A stretch of 64,000 nt of DNA from Paramacrobiotus metropolitanus (GCF_019649055.1 NW_026570231.1:1240001-1304000); one strand, 5' to 3'. Shown: positions 11,913 to 23,522, numbered from the stretch's first letter. The notes: generated from the sequence alone by a model not told the origin. Numbers and translations are program-made.

Positions 11913-12922
11913 ATGGCTCCGGGACAGGCGGCCACACTGGACCCGATGTGCGCACCGGGAACGCTGCCGTCACGCGGTGGATCAGCCATGAATGCCCAAG
12001 CACTGCACGAACGATACGGTCCTAACTTTGGTCCTGGATCTACGGAATACGGGCGAATGGTGGATCGTCCAGGACCTGGACGTCCCTTGGTTGTCCCTTA
12101 CACACGGACTGCGGAGATCTTGCAGTTTCCTTTTAGACTGCACTGGGAACGTAACTGGGTGTTCCGTTACATGTTCTTCGGTTGGCTCGCCGGATTTCCT
12201 ATTATTTACAAGATTCATCAAATGGGTAAGTACTTACGGTTAAGAACTACTTTATTAAAATGGCATTCATCGTTACTGCTTTTTTATGGAGTTATCAGCG
12301 CATGGTGGCCTGTAGCGGCCGTCGCGAGGCCGACTTCGTATGCAATGGTGTAACTGATTATAACCTTTTTAGTGCAGTTATTGAATTCTGCGGCTTGTTT
12401 TGAAACGATGATACTAGTGATTAGTCTCACGTCATTCATTTAATAATTTCACATCCAGTTACAGTACTTCAAGCTTTGTTTATTAGTTCTCTTTTTCATG
12501 TAAAAATGTGAGGTAATGCATTATACGTTCGGTTTGTAAGTTTTTATCTCGTCGTTTATTGTATTATAGCTAACAGCCCCGAAAACGTGCAGAAGTGGAA
12601 GGAAATCCGAAAGAAATGGGTTGAAGGTAATTCTGATTCTCTTTTTGTAACACGAATATTGTTGGTGAACTTGTTGGTACAGTAAACTCGGTGAGATTGA
12701 ACAACTGTAAATATTGAACGCCCGTACAGGAACCGGCGCGTCTCGTAAACTGCAAACGCTATTGCGAATATTGAACAGTTGCTTACATTAAACACTTTCA
12801 AGGAACCGTAGGTGTTCAAATTACACAGGTTTTACTGTATAATTTGACTTCATTTAATTAATGTCAGTTGGACTCAGTGGGCTTTCTTGTTTTCAGAGGC
12901 TAAAGGAAATGTACACCATTGA
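11913..12922 (+). CDS. Unassigned small single-pass membrane protein (131 aa)
   Basis: Three exons, 11913-12225, 12570-12626 and 12897-12922, joined in phases 1 and 1. The start ATG follows AACA. The first 60 residues are rich in Gly and Pro. A membrane segment (residues 83-100, VFRYMFFGWLAGFPIIYK) is preceded by aromatic and basic residues and followed by a charged tail (NSPENVQKWKEIRKKW) that ends in VHH. A polyadenylation-like AATAAAG lies at about 13072. Size, single membrane pass and charged tail recall accessory subunits of mitochondrial respiratory complexes, but I could not match it to a named subunit. The exon structure is well supported by phase; the function is unknown. Confidence 0.75.
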
Positions 12923-13788
12923 TTCAAAGAAAATGTGCGCTACCACCCTGATGCTGATACTATGAGTGAGAGTGTTTTAGTATGTTCGGCTAGTTTTATG
13001 AAATACGATGTACTTCGGTAGCGAGTAGGCGAAAATTAATGTATTTGGAAATGATTGGTTTGATTCGGCTTAAATAAAGTCATGATATGAATCTGGCGAT
13101 TTTATGCAGCTCTTGTGCTCTAGTTAGATTGTCACTATTTTGTAGTTTATAATAATCGGCAAGCAAAAAAGTTAGTATTCTGGAATACTGCGGTGTCGTC
13201 AGATCGGTGGCGAGTCGGTGACAGGATCATATGTGTAATCGTATCACTGAAATAACTGGATATCATCATGTCGCCGTCGCAAGACGTTAACCGCTCCGGG
13301 ATGCCCTCATTTGAGCTCGTTGGATGGAAACTGGGAGCGTGCATTCATCGATTTTTTCAGATGTATAGTTAATAGTTGTACTTACTTTTGAAGCAAGCGT
13401 TACAGCTCCACTTTGCCGGAGTGTGGCGAATGATTCTACACTTCGGACAGTCGTGTCTCGTTTTGTTGCTAGATGCAGTGCGACTTATATATAATCGCTT
13501 GCTAAAATGGATCATTCTCTGAGTTCGCTCAGGCTTATTCGTAAAGCTAAATCATCTGCGGAGCCAGACAGCAGTTTGATTCGAAGAGGAATGCCGACTT
13601 TTGAGAAAAATTTGGCGACTGGTAGAGTACGTAACAGATCGCAAAATTTTGCCTGAATGCCGTCTAAAAAATTATCATTATTGTCCGTTTACGGTGTAGT
13701 ACTGATGTACAAGGCGCAGTTATGTACACCCGATCAACGATGCTAAAATGATGTATAGCGGGTAGCCCTCGATTATTCAGTATTTATC
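12923..13788. other. Intergenic
   Basis: 866 bp containing the 3' UTR of the upstream gene and the promoter side of the ankyrin-like gene. No gene or clear repeat seen. Confidence 0.5.
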
Positions 13789-15486
13789 ATGGATAACAGC
13801 CAGGCAATTTTGGATATTAAGTATACCACCGCTCGGGAAATATACGCGCTGTCAAACGCTGGCGAAATCTCGATAACTGATTCGAGATGGGAATGCGCAC
13901 TGGTCGCTGCAATTGCGAAGAATGACATACAGTTGATTGAAGCGATTCTTTGCTGCGGAATTCCAATGACCCATCCGATACTAAATATTATTTCTCCGGA
14001 ACAAAAAGAAGTGGCGGCGTTATGCAAGAAATTCTACCCCGATATCTGGATGGCCGTGCGAACCGGAAACGTGAAACAAGTGCGATGCCTGGTAAACCTC
14101 TGGCATAAAGTTTCCCTGACTCGAAATGGTCGAACTCTTTTCCATTTTGCTGTGGACAATGCCAACCCATACATCATCAGTCTGATCGGCGGCATCGAAG
14201 CCACGATGGATATTGCGCATTTTGTTCTGGCCGGTGATCTGGAGCGGTTACGCGCCGTTCGGAGCAACGGTCGCTACATTAAAAGGACACTGAAGCATTT
14301 CGGCCACAGCTGTGCACCGATCCTGTATTTTGCCATTGTACAAAATGATTTTCAGTTGGTGGAAGAATTGTGCCTTTACTTCTGCTCTAAAGGTGATGAC
14401 GAAATGTTGGACCAATACGGCGAAGATATTCCTCTTCTGTTCGTGGCCTTACAAAACGCTGTCGACACATCAATTGTCAATATTTTGGCATCGCATATGA
14501 ATCGGCATCTGTCGAATGTGTGGTACCAGAGTAAAAATATTCTGCAGTTCAGTATTGACCTCCACGTTCCCGTGGAATGTTTTACCCAAATTTTGCTGCT
14601 GGGTGGCGGGAAACTCCTTGCCGAACGCGATGTATTCAACCGGTCTGTGATCGATTATGTAAAATCACAAGAAATTTGCCCAAAATTAGCCGAACTGTAC
14701 CGGACAGCAGTTGACAATGTAGCGGAGGTGTGGATGCGTAACAAGACTGTCGATATCGGTTGGTTGGCGGGGAAAGGATTCGATTTTTCTGCCATAACAT
14801 CGGATCAATCAAAGTATGGAGAAGTGTTAGTAAGCGTCCACCTTATACAGCAAACCATCTCTAGTATGAGCTTCTGCATCGATACCGGTAATTTTCAACA
14901 ATTCTGCTATTTGGAAAGTCTCCCGATACCCACGGAGGAAGTGTGGCCGGATGTGGTGTGGTACGGTTGTCCAATTGGGACTGGTCAAACTCTGCTACAC
15001 CGGGCGGTCGTTAAAAATCGCGCCGATTTTGTGGATCTCTTCTTGAATCACGCAAACGTAGCTGATATTCCCCTTGACAATTTTGGAGCATCCGCATTAA
15101 GCTACGCCTGTGCCGACAGTGAATGTGGCGAAATAGAGCGGAAGCTACTGTGCAGTGGATTTGGCGAATACAGCATGGATAAGACGGGACACGATTGTGC
15201 CTCGTACCGCATGAAGCGCGACACACCGGAAATGAAAGTTTTTCTGTCAGAACTCTCAACTGGCTATTACGGTGCATCGCTCTTGTCATTGCCATGGACC
15301 ACTGATTCAGGCGCAATAATCCAGAACGGTAATAATATGCGTGACTGGGGATCCGTACCAACTGATGCCGGAAACAATGAGATACACGGCCTTGACGATG
15401 CTCACGATCGTACCACGCTTTACCCAAGGCGCTCTGTATCCGAATCAGTTGGGTCACAAAAGAATTCCTGGTGTATTATAATGTAA
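13789..15486 (+). CDS. Intronless ankyrin-like protein with C-terminal CaaX box (565 aa)
   Basis: One uninterrupted frame of 565 residues from ATG 13789 to TAA 15484-15486. Several segments have the ankyrin pattern: NGRTLFHFAVDN (about residues 111-122), and GQTLLHRAVVKNRADFVDLF followed by FGASALSYACADS in the C-terminal half. N-terminal helices such as ALVAAIAKNDIQLIEAILCC are also repeat-like. The last residues are SWCIIM, a CaaX sequence; methionine at the last position usually predicts farnesylation. There is no signal peptide or membrane helix, so membrane association by prenylation is the likely localisation (inference). Neighbouring genes of this size have many introns, so lack of introns is unusual and could reflect retroposition or a young gene. 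Many invertebrate ankyrin proteins are lineage-specific; I cannot name this one. Confidence 0.85.
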   Translation: MDNSQAILDIKYTTAREIYALSNAGEISITDSRWECALVAAIAKNDIQLIEAILCCGIPMTHPILNIISPEQKEVAALCKKFYPDIWMAVRTGNVKQVRCLVNLWHKVSLTRNGRTLFHFAVDNANPYIISLIGGIEATMDIAHFVLAGDLERLRAVRSNGRYIKRTLKHFGHSCAPILYFAIVQNDFQLVEELCLYFCSKGDDEMLDQYGEDIPLLFVALQNAVDTSIVNILASHMNRHLSNVWYQSKNILQFSIDLHVPVECFTQILLLGGGKLLAERDVFNRSVIDYVKSQEICPKLAELYRTAVDNVAEVWMRNKTVDIGWLAGKGFDFSAITSDQSKYGEVLVSVHLIQQTISSMSFCIDTGNFQQFCYLESLPIPTEEVWPDVVWYGCPIGTGQTLLHRAVVKNRADFVDLFLNHANVADIPLDNFGASALSYACADSECGEIERKLLCSGFGEYSMDKTGHDCASYRMKRDTPEMKVFLSELSTGYYGASLLSLPWTTDSGAIIQNGNNMRDWGSVPTDAGNNEIHGLDDAHDRTTLYPRRSVSESVGSQKNSWCIIM

Positions 15487-15691
15487 AATAAAATTGATTA
15501 CCGTAATACGTTTAATGTTTTGCACTTACACTGCGACGTGCGAAATACAGACACGTTCGCAAGCCGCAAAAAAGCAATTCGATATAAATAAATAAATGCG
15601 TCGAATGGTCAACTGCTGAGATACAAAATAATTTTAATGATTTACAAATTTATTTACCTACTCACAGTAAATAGCATACTCGTACCTATTA

Positions 15692-15700
15692 AAAACATAC
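15692..15700. repeat. Left target site duplication of the MULE
   Basis: AAAACATAC, identical to 18766-18774. Confidence 0.85.
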
Positions 15701-18700
15701 ACGCGTGTCTGTGCTCTGATCCAATCCTGCTGGAGGGCTGGGATCTGTGTTATTCACTTAATTCGGTTCATTATATGCACTTAGCGTCTCGCGCTCAGTA
15801 GCAGTGTTTACAGCGTTACACGTCTCGACATCCATTGGAATTTGTGGTTTCTTAGCGTGTGTGGCATCCGTTTTCCGCACTCAGATAATAAATGTTTTAA
15901 AAAAGCCATCCAAGTTATCACAATGTTCCTTTTATTGATAAAATTTACCATGTAAAGACTATAAGATAATATAAAATACTGGCACCTGCAAAAATATAGT
16001 AATTATGAGTTCCGTGTGAAGGATCAGCAACATTTAAATAAGTAGCTTGTGGATCTCGAGCCATAATGTTTCGTAGTTTTTTGTAATGCTTTGCTGAAAA
16101 CTAATTAAGGAATATATTGCTGAACATATTACTGGAAAGGCGTATTATGATACTCCTACAGCAGCATAGTTAGTGAAATCAAGATGATAAGGCCCACCAC
16201 AGTCCATTTGTAATGTTCTCCCGCTTGCCAAACACGCTAGCAAATAGCTCTAAAATTTTCAGCATAATAACGCGGTTCAAAAATAATATTCTTTTTGTCA
16301 GCAGAAACTTTTGACAGAACTAAGATGAAAACTCGGGTTATGACTATGCTGAAAACTACGATCAGCACTTATGATAATACTTTGATTAAAACTAACATTT
16401 GTACTCTGGTTTTCAAACTTGAGATAACTTGATATTTGCGAACTCTGACTACTGCTACCAAAAACCCAAAAGTTCCACCGTCCACAAAATATTATAAAAC
16501 TAATTAAATTTATTTTTCATGTTCAGATGCGAAATGTGTTCAGCTAGAAAGGCATTATAACAGAAGTAATGTATCATAACAGAGCTTATTCCAGTTAAAG
16601 AATTAAAGAAAATGTACGAGTGTTATATAATATTTATTTTGTATTAGTTGTTTTTTTGGCAAACCAAAAGAGTGCTACAAATTAAGAATGGTGTAATTCC
16701 AAGCAGAAATACGACATTATTAATTTAAAGATTTTAACCTAAGAAGTCTTTGGTATTGTTTGCACATTTGACTTTGGCTCGACAATTATCAAAACAATTT
16801 TTTATCCTGTACGTCTGCGGAAATCTGCTGTCTGGAATCATTGGATTTGCTCAGATCTAACAGATAAATGTCGGTTGAGAAACCAGTTAAAAAAAAAGGC
16901 TGATTAAAAAGTTATTGCAGCATACCAAATTTTTGAGTTAATTATTTGCAAATAATTATGTAAGTTTTTTGTTTTAACTGTTTTTGGAAGTGACAAAAAC
17001 GTTTGCGGGCTACGCTATCTTTTGTATACGCTGCCGAATAGCGAGCCTTTTCGAATTTGATGAAATTTATGTGAAAAGTTTTTTAGAACGTTATACGCAA
17101 GTATTCCGCTGGCTTGAAACTTTTATCAACACTACTATGAGCACTCGGGTTAAGATTCTGCTTTGAACTAGCATCACCACTCGGGTTCATACTCAGATCA
17201 AAACTAACATTAGCACTCGGGTTAAGACTTTTGCTAAAGCTAACAGATTTTTATCTTTACAACCAAATATACATTTAATAAGTGAATTTTTAGCTTCTGG
17301 ACTAATTAATGTTGCGCTACACAAAAATAGTTTTTGCGAAATGTTTTATAAAGAGTAATTTTTAGTTGGAAACTTTGGCATGAAAAAAATTGGCCATAAA
17401 ACATTTCGCCGACTCGTCACACAGACATTTCGGCATGTTACTGTAGTGCAAACGTTTTCTGTGTACGCTTCAGTTGAATAATCACATTTGAATGTGTTGT
17501 TTCATGTTGTCTTGTGCTTCCCTGTTTTTTTTGCATATTTCTTGCTTTTCTCTAATATTTTTTTGTGATTTTTATAAGCTTGTTGGCTTTTTCGGCTTGC
17601 TTTAGTTTAATATATTTTTGTAGATTGCATACGTTTTCTAACTTCTCAAGTGATTTTAAAATTTGGATTTCTTAGATTTGAAGCTGAAATAGCCGCGTGC
17701 CAAGATTTCGCTATGCTAAAATGAATTTATAGTAAAGTGTCTTATGTCGATATGTCCTTATGCCGAAATGTACGTACATCATGCGGCTATCCCTTGCGTA
17801 GATACTACTGAAAAAATTTTAACTGAAAGCGTTAAGTTTAGTCTTTTTAAATAGCAAAGATAAAGATGAAAACGTTTTCGCTGCGAAAATTTACTTGAGT
17901 AATATTTCTGCAGAAAATTTGCCGAAAAAATCTGAAGTCAGTTTGTCGAATGGGGAATTGTTAAAGCCAAGCAAAACGATTGTTAAGCTGAGCGTCTGCT
18001 TCCCACAATTTTAACAAGAGCCTTAATCAGAGTGCTGTTCTTAGTTTATAACTGATTATAAACCTTCGTAATCATGTTAGTTCAAATCGAAGTCTTAACC
18101 CGAGTGCACATGTTAGTGTCGTTAAAAATTTTACTTGACTGTAGGTTGTAAGGTAAATTCGGGTTTTCAAGCTTCTTTTGTAATTTCCGGTCTTCTTATT
18201 CTTTGCGGGCGCGATTTGCAATATCCGTTTAATAAGTTTGGAAAAAAACCGACAGAGAAAAATTTCATTGCGTGGCTGAACTTGCTTAAATACTGTACGC
18301 TGATACATCGTACGCCTGGTTGCTTTGTTTAAATTTCTTTTCAGGTGAAAAATGATAGCACAGCTGGGATAAAATAAACATTCATGAACATTCATAAGAA
18401 GTAGTGCAACAGAGAATGCAGATTTGTGGATGAGTGGATAAGTTGCGCTGTACACATCAAGGTTCCTCACACTTGGATAAGAACCAATTTGAAAATGCGC
18501 ATTTACGATTGCAATTTAAAAATTGATTATAGGTAGTCGGCGATGATTTTCACTTGTTGAGGTCCGAAATAAAAAACTTTAATTTTACCTTGTTTGATCA
18601 AACTTAGACTTTGCACAGCGACAGTTTCCAATGGATTTCATGCGAGAGTGGACGTGTAATTGCTGTACTAAGCACGAGACGTTAAGTGCACAAAATGAAC

Positions 18701-18765
18701 CGAATTAGGTGAATAACTCAGATCCCAACCCTCCAGCAGGATCGGATCAGAGCACAGGCACGCGT
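15701..18765. mobile_element. Mutator-like (MULE) non-autonomous DNA transposon, 3065 bp
   Basis: The element starts ACGCGTGTCTGTGCTCTGAT and ends with the near-exact reverse complement. The terminal inverted repeats are 15701-15840 and 18626-18765, 140 bp each. About the first 95 bases are highly similar; the rest is patchier and both end in CCATTGGAA. The flanking nine bases AAAACATAC at 15692-15700 are repeated exactly at 18766-18774, a 9-bp target site duplication. Long TIRs plus 9-bp duplications are typical of the Mutator superfamily. No transposase-like frame is present in either strand; the longest frames (for example 18072-18470, -) show no motif. It is therefore probably non-autonomous. 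A perfect duplication and similar TIRs suggest a fairly recent insertion. Confidence 0.88.
16321..18120. repeat. Iterated ACTCGGGTT motif inside the MULE, in both orientations
   Basis: The phrase GCACTCGGGTTAAGA and variants occur at about 16330, 17142, 17176 and 17214 on the + strand. They are often followed by an AAAACTAACATT-like tail. The phrase occurs inverted (TCTTAACCCGAGTGC) at about 18091. This is an internal set of short repeats between the terminal repeats. It could be a transposase-binding or subterminal array, or a relic of internal rearrangement. Confidence 0.6.
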
Positions 18766-18774
18766 AAAACATAC
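18766..18774. repeat. Right target site duplication of the MULE
   Basis: AAAACATAC, identical to 15692-15700. Confidence 0.85.
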
Positions 18775-19179
18775 TGTGCTCGAATCATCGTATGTGACTC
18801 AGGAGACTTATAGAATGGAAAATTAAAATAAAGCATGTAAACTTAACTTGTTAGTTCTCACGATGGATGCGTTTATCTATAGTCTTGCAAAAGTAATATA
18901 AACCCACTTTGATTTCGTCAGTCGTTTATGGAAGCCGTTTTATACACATTTAAACGGAAACAGTTAATTTTAGGATCAAATTCTTTTTAATAATGCGCTC
19001 AATACACTGTACTCGGTTCCTACATACTTTATGCCCGGCACTGCAACACAAATCAAAGCGCAGAACATCGGGGTTAAAATTAAAAACTCACCAAACCCAA
19101 ACATTTTTCCGCAAACATTCTTATTTCCCATTCACCACTGAGGCACAAGATTACATACGCGTATTTGTGAAAAAAACAG

Positions 19180-19616
19180 CTACTGCTTGGCAGGAAAGTG
19201 TCCAGCCTGCTGGGCAACTGCGAGTGCTGCTTCATTCTGTAACGTCTGATATTCCTGAAACCGCATGGACACTCTTTGGTTAAGCTTAAGGTACTTTTCC
19301 ACACAATTCAGTGAGCAGGAATCTTCGGGATCCAGGACTTTGCGCGTTGTGAAATCATGTACACAACTGTTGAAACACAGCTCGCTCAGCTTGTTATACG
19401 ATAAGAGAAATTCCCGCAACTGCTTGACTTGCTCCTGCTGTTGCTGCATTAGCACATTATCTGGCTGCGGAGAAGGTTCTGCCACAAAAATAAAACAGAA
19501 AGATTGAAACATTGCGCTGTAATAAAATACATACAAATCATACATTAACTACCAATTCTGAATAAGACGTATATATCGGCTCATAACAATAACTCACTTG
19601 TGCTGGAACCCCACAT
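19180..19616 (-). CDS. TIMM9: Mitochondrial import chaperone Tim9
   Basis: Two exons, 19598-19616 (MWGSST plus one base) and 19180-19478, encode 105 residues. Tim9 pairs with Tim10 in the intermembrane space and escorts hydrophobic precursors to TIM22. The twin CX3C motif is present (Cys41/Cys45 and Cys61/Cys65), with the family strings YNKLSELCF and QRVSMRFQEYQ. The donor is GTGAGT, and the split codon AAA restores the frame. The protein is somewhat longer than the usual near-90 residues because of a Gln-rich N-terminal insert (QQQQEQ) and a longer C-terminus. It lies head to head with MRPL14. Confidence 0.96.
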
Positions 19617-20092
19617 GACAAAATTTTCCGGTCTTCCAAATACCAACAAAGTGCAACAGTCTGAGTTATGACAATCTTATGCCGAACGCAAGCTTTCTTC
19701 GAATATACTAAGTACCAGTAAGCTGAGCAAAAACCAGCAGATATTGGAATAATTTATTAACGATAAATTACTGGGAATACTCATAAAATTTGGAAAAACA
19801 AAAACTCACAAGTACTTGTGCAGTAAGTACTTACTCGTATGATTGCATAAAATAATAAACGCCAGTCAGAGTGCATTCTCGATTGTCCGACGTCTACGGG
19901 TGGTCGTCATAAACTACAGTACGGTATTTCTAGAGAGTAGAGACTGTCTGTTTCACGAGACCTCGCTACCTGCAAAATGTAGCTTCCTGCAAAATGTAGT
20001 TTACTTAATTAAACTTTAAGTTCAGAATTTTTGTTAGCTGCAAGAGCAAGTTCCATTTGTAATCTGTTAAAGTTCTTTGCATCCTTGGCGCG
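19617..20092. promoter_or_regulatory. Shared upstream region of TIMM9 and MRPL14
   Basis: 476 bp separate the divergent start codons of two nuclear genes for mitochondrial proteins. A bidirectional promoter is likely from the arrangement alone. No specific binding site can be assigned from sequence. Confidence 0.4.
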
Positions 20093-20590
20093 ATGGCCTT
20101 CACAGAACTTCTTTCACGAACTTTATCGTGTACTTTCCGCTCCTTGATAGCGAAACCACCATGGAATGGCTTGGGTTCTGCTTACATGCGACCATTTTCT
20201 ACATCCCATCCACTGGAAATGGTCCAGAAGTTAACTCGCATGCGAGTTGTGGATAACAGTGCTATCGGCCAACAAGCGATGGCTGCCGGAAAGCCACCCA
20301 AAGTGATTCATGTGTATCGACGACAGATTCGGAGAAAACGTCGGGCGACGGGTACCATTGGGCACAAGGTCCTGGTTGCAATCATGGGACAGAAGAAGCG
20401 TGGATACGTTGTTGGTGTTGCTCGAGAACAGGAAGACCAAATCCCCCGATTCGATACCAATAATCTGGTTTTGGTGGACGATAACGGATCGCCGCTGGGA
20501 ACTCGGATTACGGTGCCTATTCCTATGTTACTACGATCCAAAACCGGTGACATTTCCAAGATTCTGGCCATTGCGACAAAGTTTGTGTAA
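20093..20590 (+). CDS. MRPL14: Mitochondrial large-subunit ribosomal protein uL14m
   Basis: Single exon of 165 residues. After a mitochondrial presequence of about 40 residues (MAFTELLSRTLSCTFRSL, then the RPFSTSHP cleavage-like region) comes the L14 fold, with RMRVVDNSAIG, KPPKVIHVYRR, GHKVLVAIMGQKKRGYVVG and the conserved acidic turn NLVLVDDNGSPLGTRITVP. The protein is a core rRNA-binding component of the mitoribosomal large subunit near the L19 interface. The ATG at 20093 gives the full presequence. A polyadenylation-type AATAAAAT lies at about 20776. Confidence 0.97.
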   Translation: MAFTELLSRTLSCTFRSLIAKPPWNGLGSAYMRPFSTSHPLEMVQKLTRMRVVDNSAIGQQAMAAGKPPKVIHVYRRQIRRKRRATGTIGHKVLVAIMGQKKRGYVVGVAREQEDQIPRFDTNNLVLVDDNGSPLGTRITVPIPMLLRSKTGDISKILAIATKFV

Positions 20591-20899
20591 TCGTAATTTC
20601 GCCATCGATTATCCACATATACCAAAGCATTTGAAATTTTTCATTTCTGACCAGTTTTTTGGGAGCCGTTTATTACGTGTTCAAACAATTTGTCACAGCC
20701 TTAATTTGGAAGCAATCGAATATGTAAACTATCTAATGCGTTAGTCAGCTAGTGGGATTTGCAGGGTGTACAGTAAATAAAATCTGTTATAAAAAATAAA
20801 CAATCCGTAAAACAAAAGGGCATATGCTCATATAAAATCGTAAAAGAAGTAAAACCATATAAAAATTATCCGGTAAAGATTATCATCACAGTCCCAGCA
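20591..20899. other. Convergent 3' intergenic spacer
   Basis: 309 bp between MRPL14 (+) and the PHD-SAM gene (-): 3' UTR sequence, AT-rich, with no other feature. Confidence 0.5.
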
Positions 20900-23522
20900 T
20901 CAGAAAAAAGATTTCCTCCACACACACACAGCATAATGGAGCTTCACTGCAACTCCAAGGCTGAGGCCAAACATATCAATAAATTGATTCCGGTTAATGC
21001 AGACCAGAGATGCTCCGGTTAAACGCTGAAACACATCATTTTACGTTAGAATGCTGCTGAACTTGACTTCAATTCAGATTTTTTGTGATCTTTCAAAACT
21101 TGAAGTCGAAGACTGAACTTGAAGACTGAAAATAAACTTGAAGACTGAACGATTTTCTGACAGCTGAGGTCGAAAATCCCACAAAGTTCAACATTACAGT
21201 TCTTCTACAATAATATTGTACGCTCACCCTGCAATTAAAGAAATACTTCATCAGTTAAAGTGAAAATTAATTTCTTACGTTGTTACGGATTAACTCCGCA
21301 AGTTGCGGATTGGAATCGGCAAACTGCGCAGCGCATCTGTCGGATGTCCATTTTGCAAGCTCACGCCGATGCCGCCTTATCTCTTGGCATTCTCGAAGTT
21401 CCTCTTCACGCAACTGTTCTTCCACTTTCTGTTTCGCAGGCTGCCAGTCTTCGTACTCCTCCGGCGCTAAGTTGCTAACATTGCAATCGAAAACTCAATA
21501 ACGTCATCGTTACGTGACTTACGTCAAGCTTTCCGAAACTTGCGAAAGGTAAAAAATTACCAAAATTGTCCAAAAATAAAATCATTTGCAAGACCAATAT
21601 TCAAGTTTATAGTGTTGCATAATCCTTTGTTTAATTATGATCCAAAAGGTAATAAATGTAGCATTGAAGGTGACTGACTACAGGCTGCAGAATCATTGTC
21701 TGTGAGAGACTGTTACCCTTTCAACAAATTTCCATAAGTACTCGGTCCGGGCACAGCCCCACTGATCATATCTTCATATTCATGGGCAATGGAAACTTTC
21801 ACCACAGACGAGGTATCTGGTGGTTGCGGTACAGCATTTCCGCCTGGGATGAACACTACTGTCATATTAAAAATAAGAATAAAAATAGGTAGAAACCATC
21901 TTGTCGTTTACCATCGGCATCTTTGCCATTTTTCAACAAACATCCTAGTCCATTCTCCACCGATCTTTCTAGTGAAATCTTTTCATTGGTCACGGCTACG
22001 GTAACCAATGGGTATGACTCGGGTGGAGGAATACAGGTCTCCGCCTGTAGTTTACAACGGTAGCACATCCAGTCTACATCAAACAGTTAATCAAGATTAC
22101 GCTAACCGACACCAATATATAAGCACGCACTCGGAGCAAAACACCGATTCCGTCCTTTGAGTTCTTCGGAGTTGGGATCAACAGGTGGGAAGTTGCAGCG
22201 CAAATGAAACAACGAATCGCAACGAGGGCATATAATCATGTTCTGAAAAATACAATATTCACAGTAATAATAATACCATCGGTCGGCTGCTCGGACAACG
22301 GAATGAAATAAAACTGAAGAGTTACTCTATCTGTAAAAGCATTTCCTTTTCCGCACGTGGCACATCTTTTGCATTCACGGCACTTGAACCGATCTCTTAT
22401 CAACGAAACGGTGTCCTTGCTGTATGGAAGACAGTCGGCGTGTGCTAAAAAAAATTAACAAGTGTATTTGCGAAAAGAAAAATATAACCAATGGATTCAA
22501 AAACCATTTTTTCGGAACCCACTTATACCGGCGTCAATCTAGTTCTACTACCTAAGTATTTTCACCATGCAGTGGCACCAACCCAGAAAATCACCTTTAA
22601 AACTTCAAGAACTTTTCCGATCAGCAACGAAAGCTCGATGAAAAACCAAAGCGCTGACAAGTTTATAGGCAGACAATAATTAATAAGAAACAAATTTTAA
22701 ATCACACCGCTTAAACAAACGCTTTCAGTTTTACCAAAAACTTCGACAATCCATATACAGCTGCTAGCCTGACAGATGTATTTATTTACCGAATACTCAA
22801 TACCGTGTTCATGTTAGTTGTCGCTGCAACAACCAATAATGTCTATTTTCCGCCGTATATATTGTGACGAAAAAATTAATAAAATATTTACATTGCCCTG
22901 ATCGGTCCTGTTGCATGACCAGAAAAATCCAAATCCACAAAGGTCGAAAGAAAACTGTTATGCATTAAGCCCTTACAGTACGTAGTTCCTCACCTATGTA
23001 TGAGCAATTACGACCACAGCAGCGCAATACCGTTCCGGCCTTCCCATTTATTACAGAAGTGGTTGCGTTGCAAACGCAACATATCGGATCAGGGATTGGT
23101 ATATCGATGATTTTTTCAGGCTGCAACAGAATCTCCTCTTCGGGCGCCTTCCCGTTCACACCCGTAAGAGCAGGAGGAATCTCCGTATCGCATGCCAACA
23201 ACTGTTGTTCCTTGTTAATCACCGCCGCATGAAGGGGTTTTGTCGACACTTTGTTTCGCGGAGTCTTCGGTTTGACCGAAGTGTCATCGCTTGAATGTTT
23301 GGGCGCAGGCGTGGCAAAATCCTCGACGAAATCGGGTCCCAATGATTTACGGACACGCTAAAACATGACATGACATTCTGCATCGTACACAGCTGCACTC
23401 AAAAATTTCCTTTAACTCACTTTACGACTGCTTTCCCGGGTAGGAAGAATAACAACTGGCGGTTTGGTAGAAGCTTTAGCTCTTTTAGATTGGATTTCTT
23501 TCTTCGCAATTGGCGGATCCAT
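20900..23522 (-). CDS. Tandem PHD finger plus SAM domain protein, paralogue A (435 aa)
   Basis: Eight exons: 23421-23522, 22994-23357, 22326-22444, 22131-22242, 21912-22073, 21717-21843, 21279-21474, 20900-21025. Intron phases are 0,1,0,1,1,2,0. A basic N-terminus and a disordered linker precede two adjoining C4HC3 fingers. The first uses CCVC (about 126-129), RCCGRNC, HADC and CREC. The second uses CATC, CPRC, HLRC and CYRC. This side-by-side layout resembles the DPF/PHF10/KAT6 double PHD that reads histone H3 tails. The C-terminus (about 370-432) reads KWTSDRCAAQF, then LTGASLVCINRNQFIDMFGL and LGVAVKLHYAV, the pattern of a SAM oligomerisation domain. The function is probably chromatin reading, which is inference. 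A close paralogue lies at 28759-31585. A triplicated ACTTGAAGACTGAA-type repeat sits in the last intron (about 21100-21153). Confidence 0.85.

Noticed and set aside
18072-18470. A 132-codon frame on the minus strand inside the MULE
   Set aside because: Low-complexity composition, no transposase motif, no splice partners; likely chance in AT-rich DNA.
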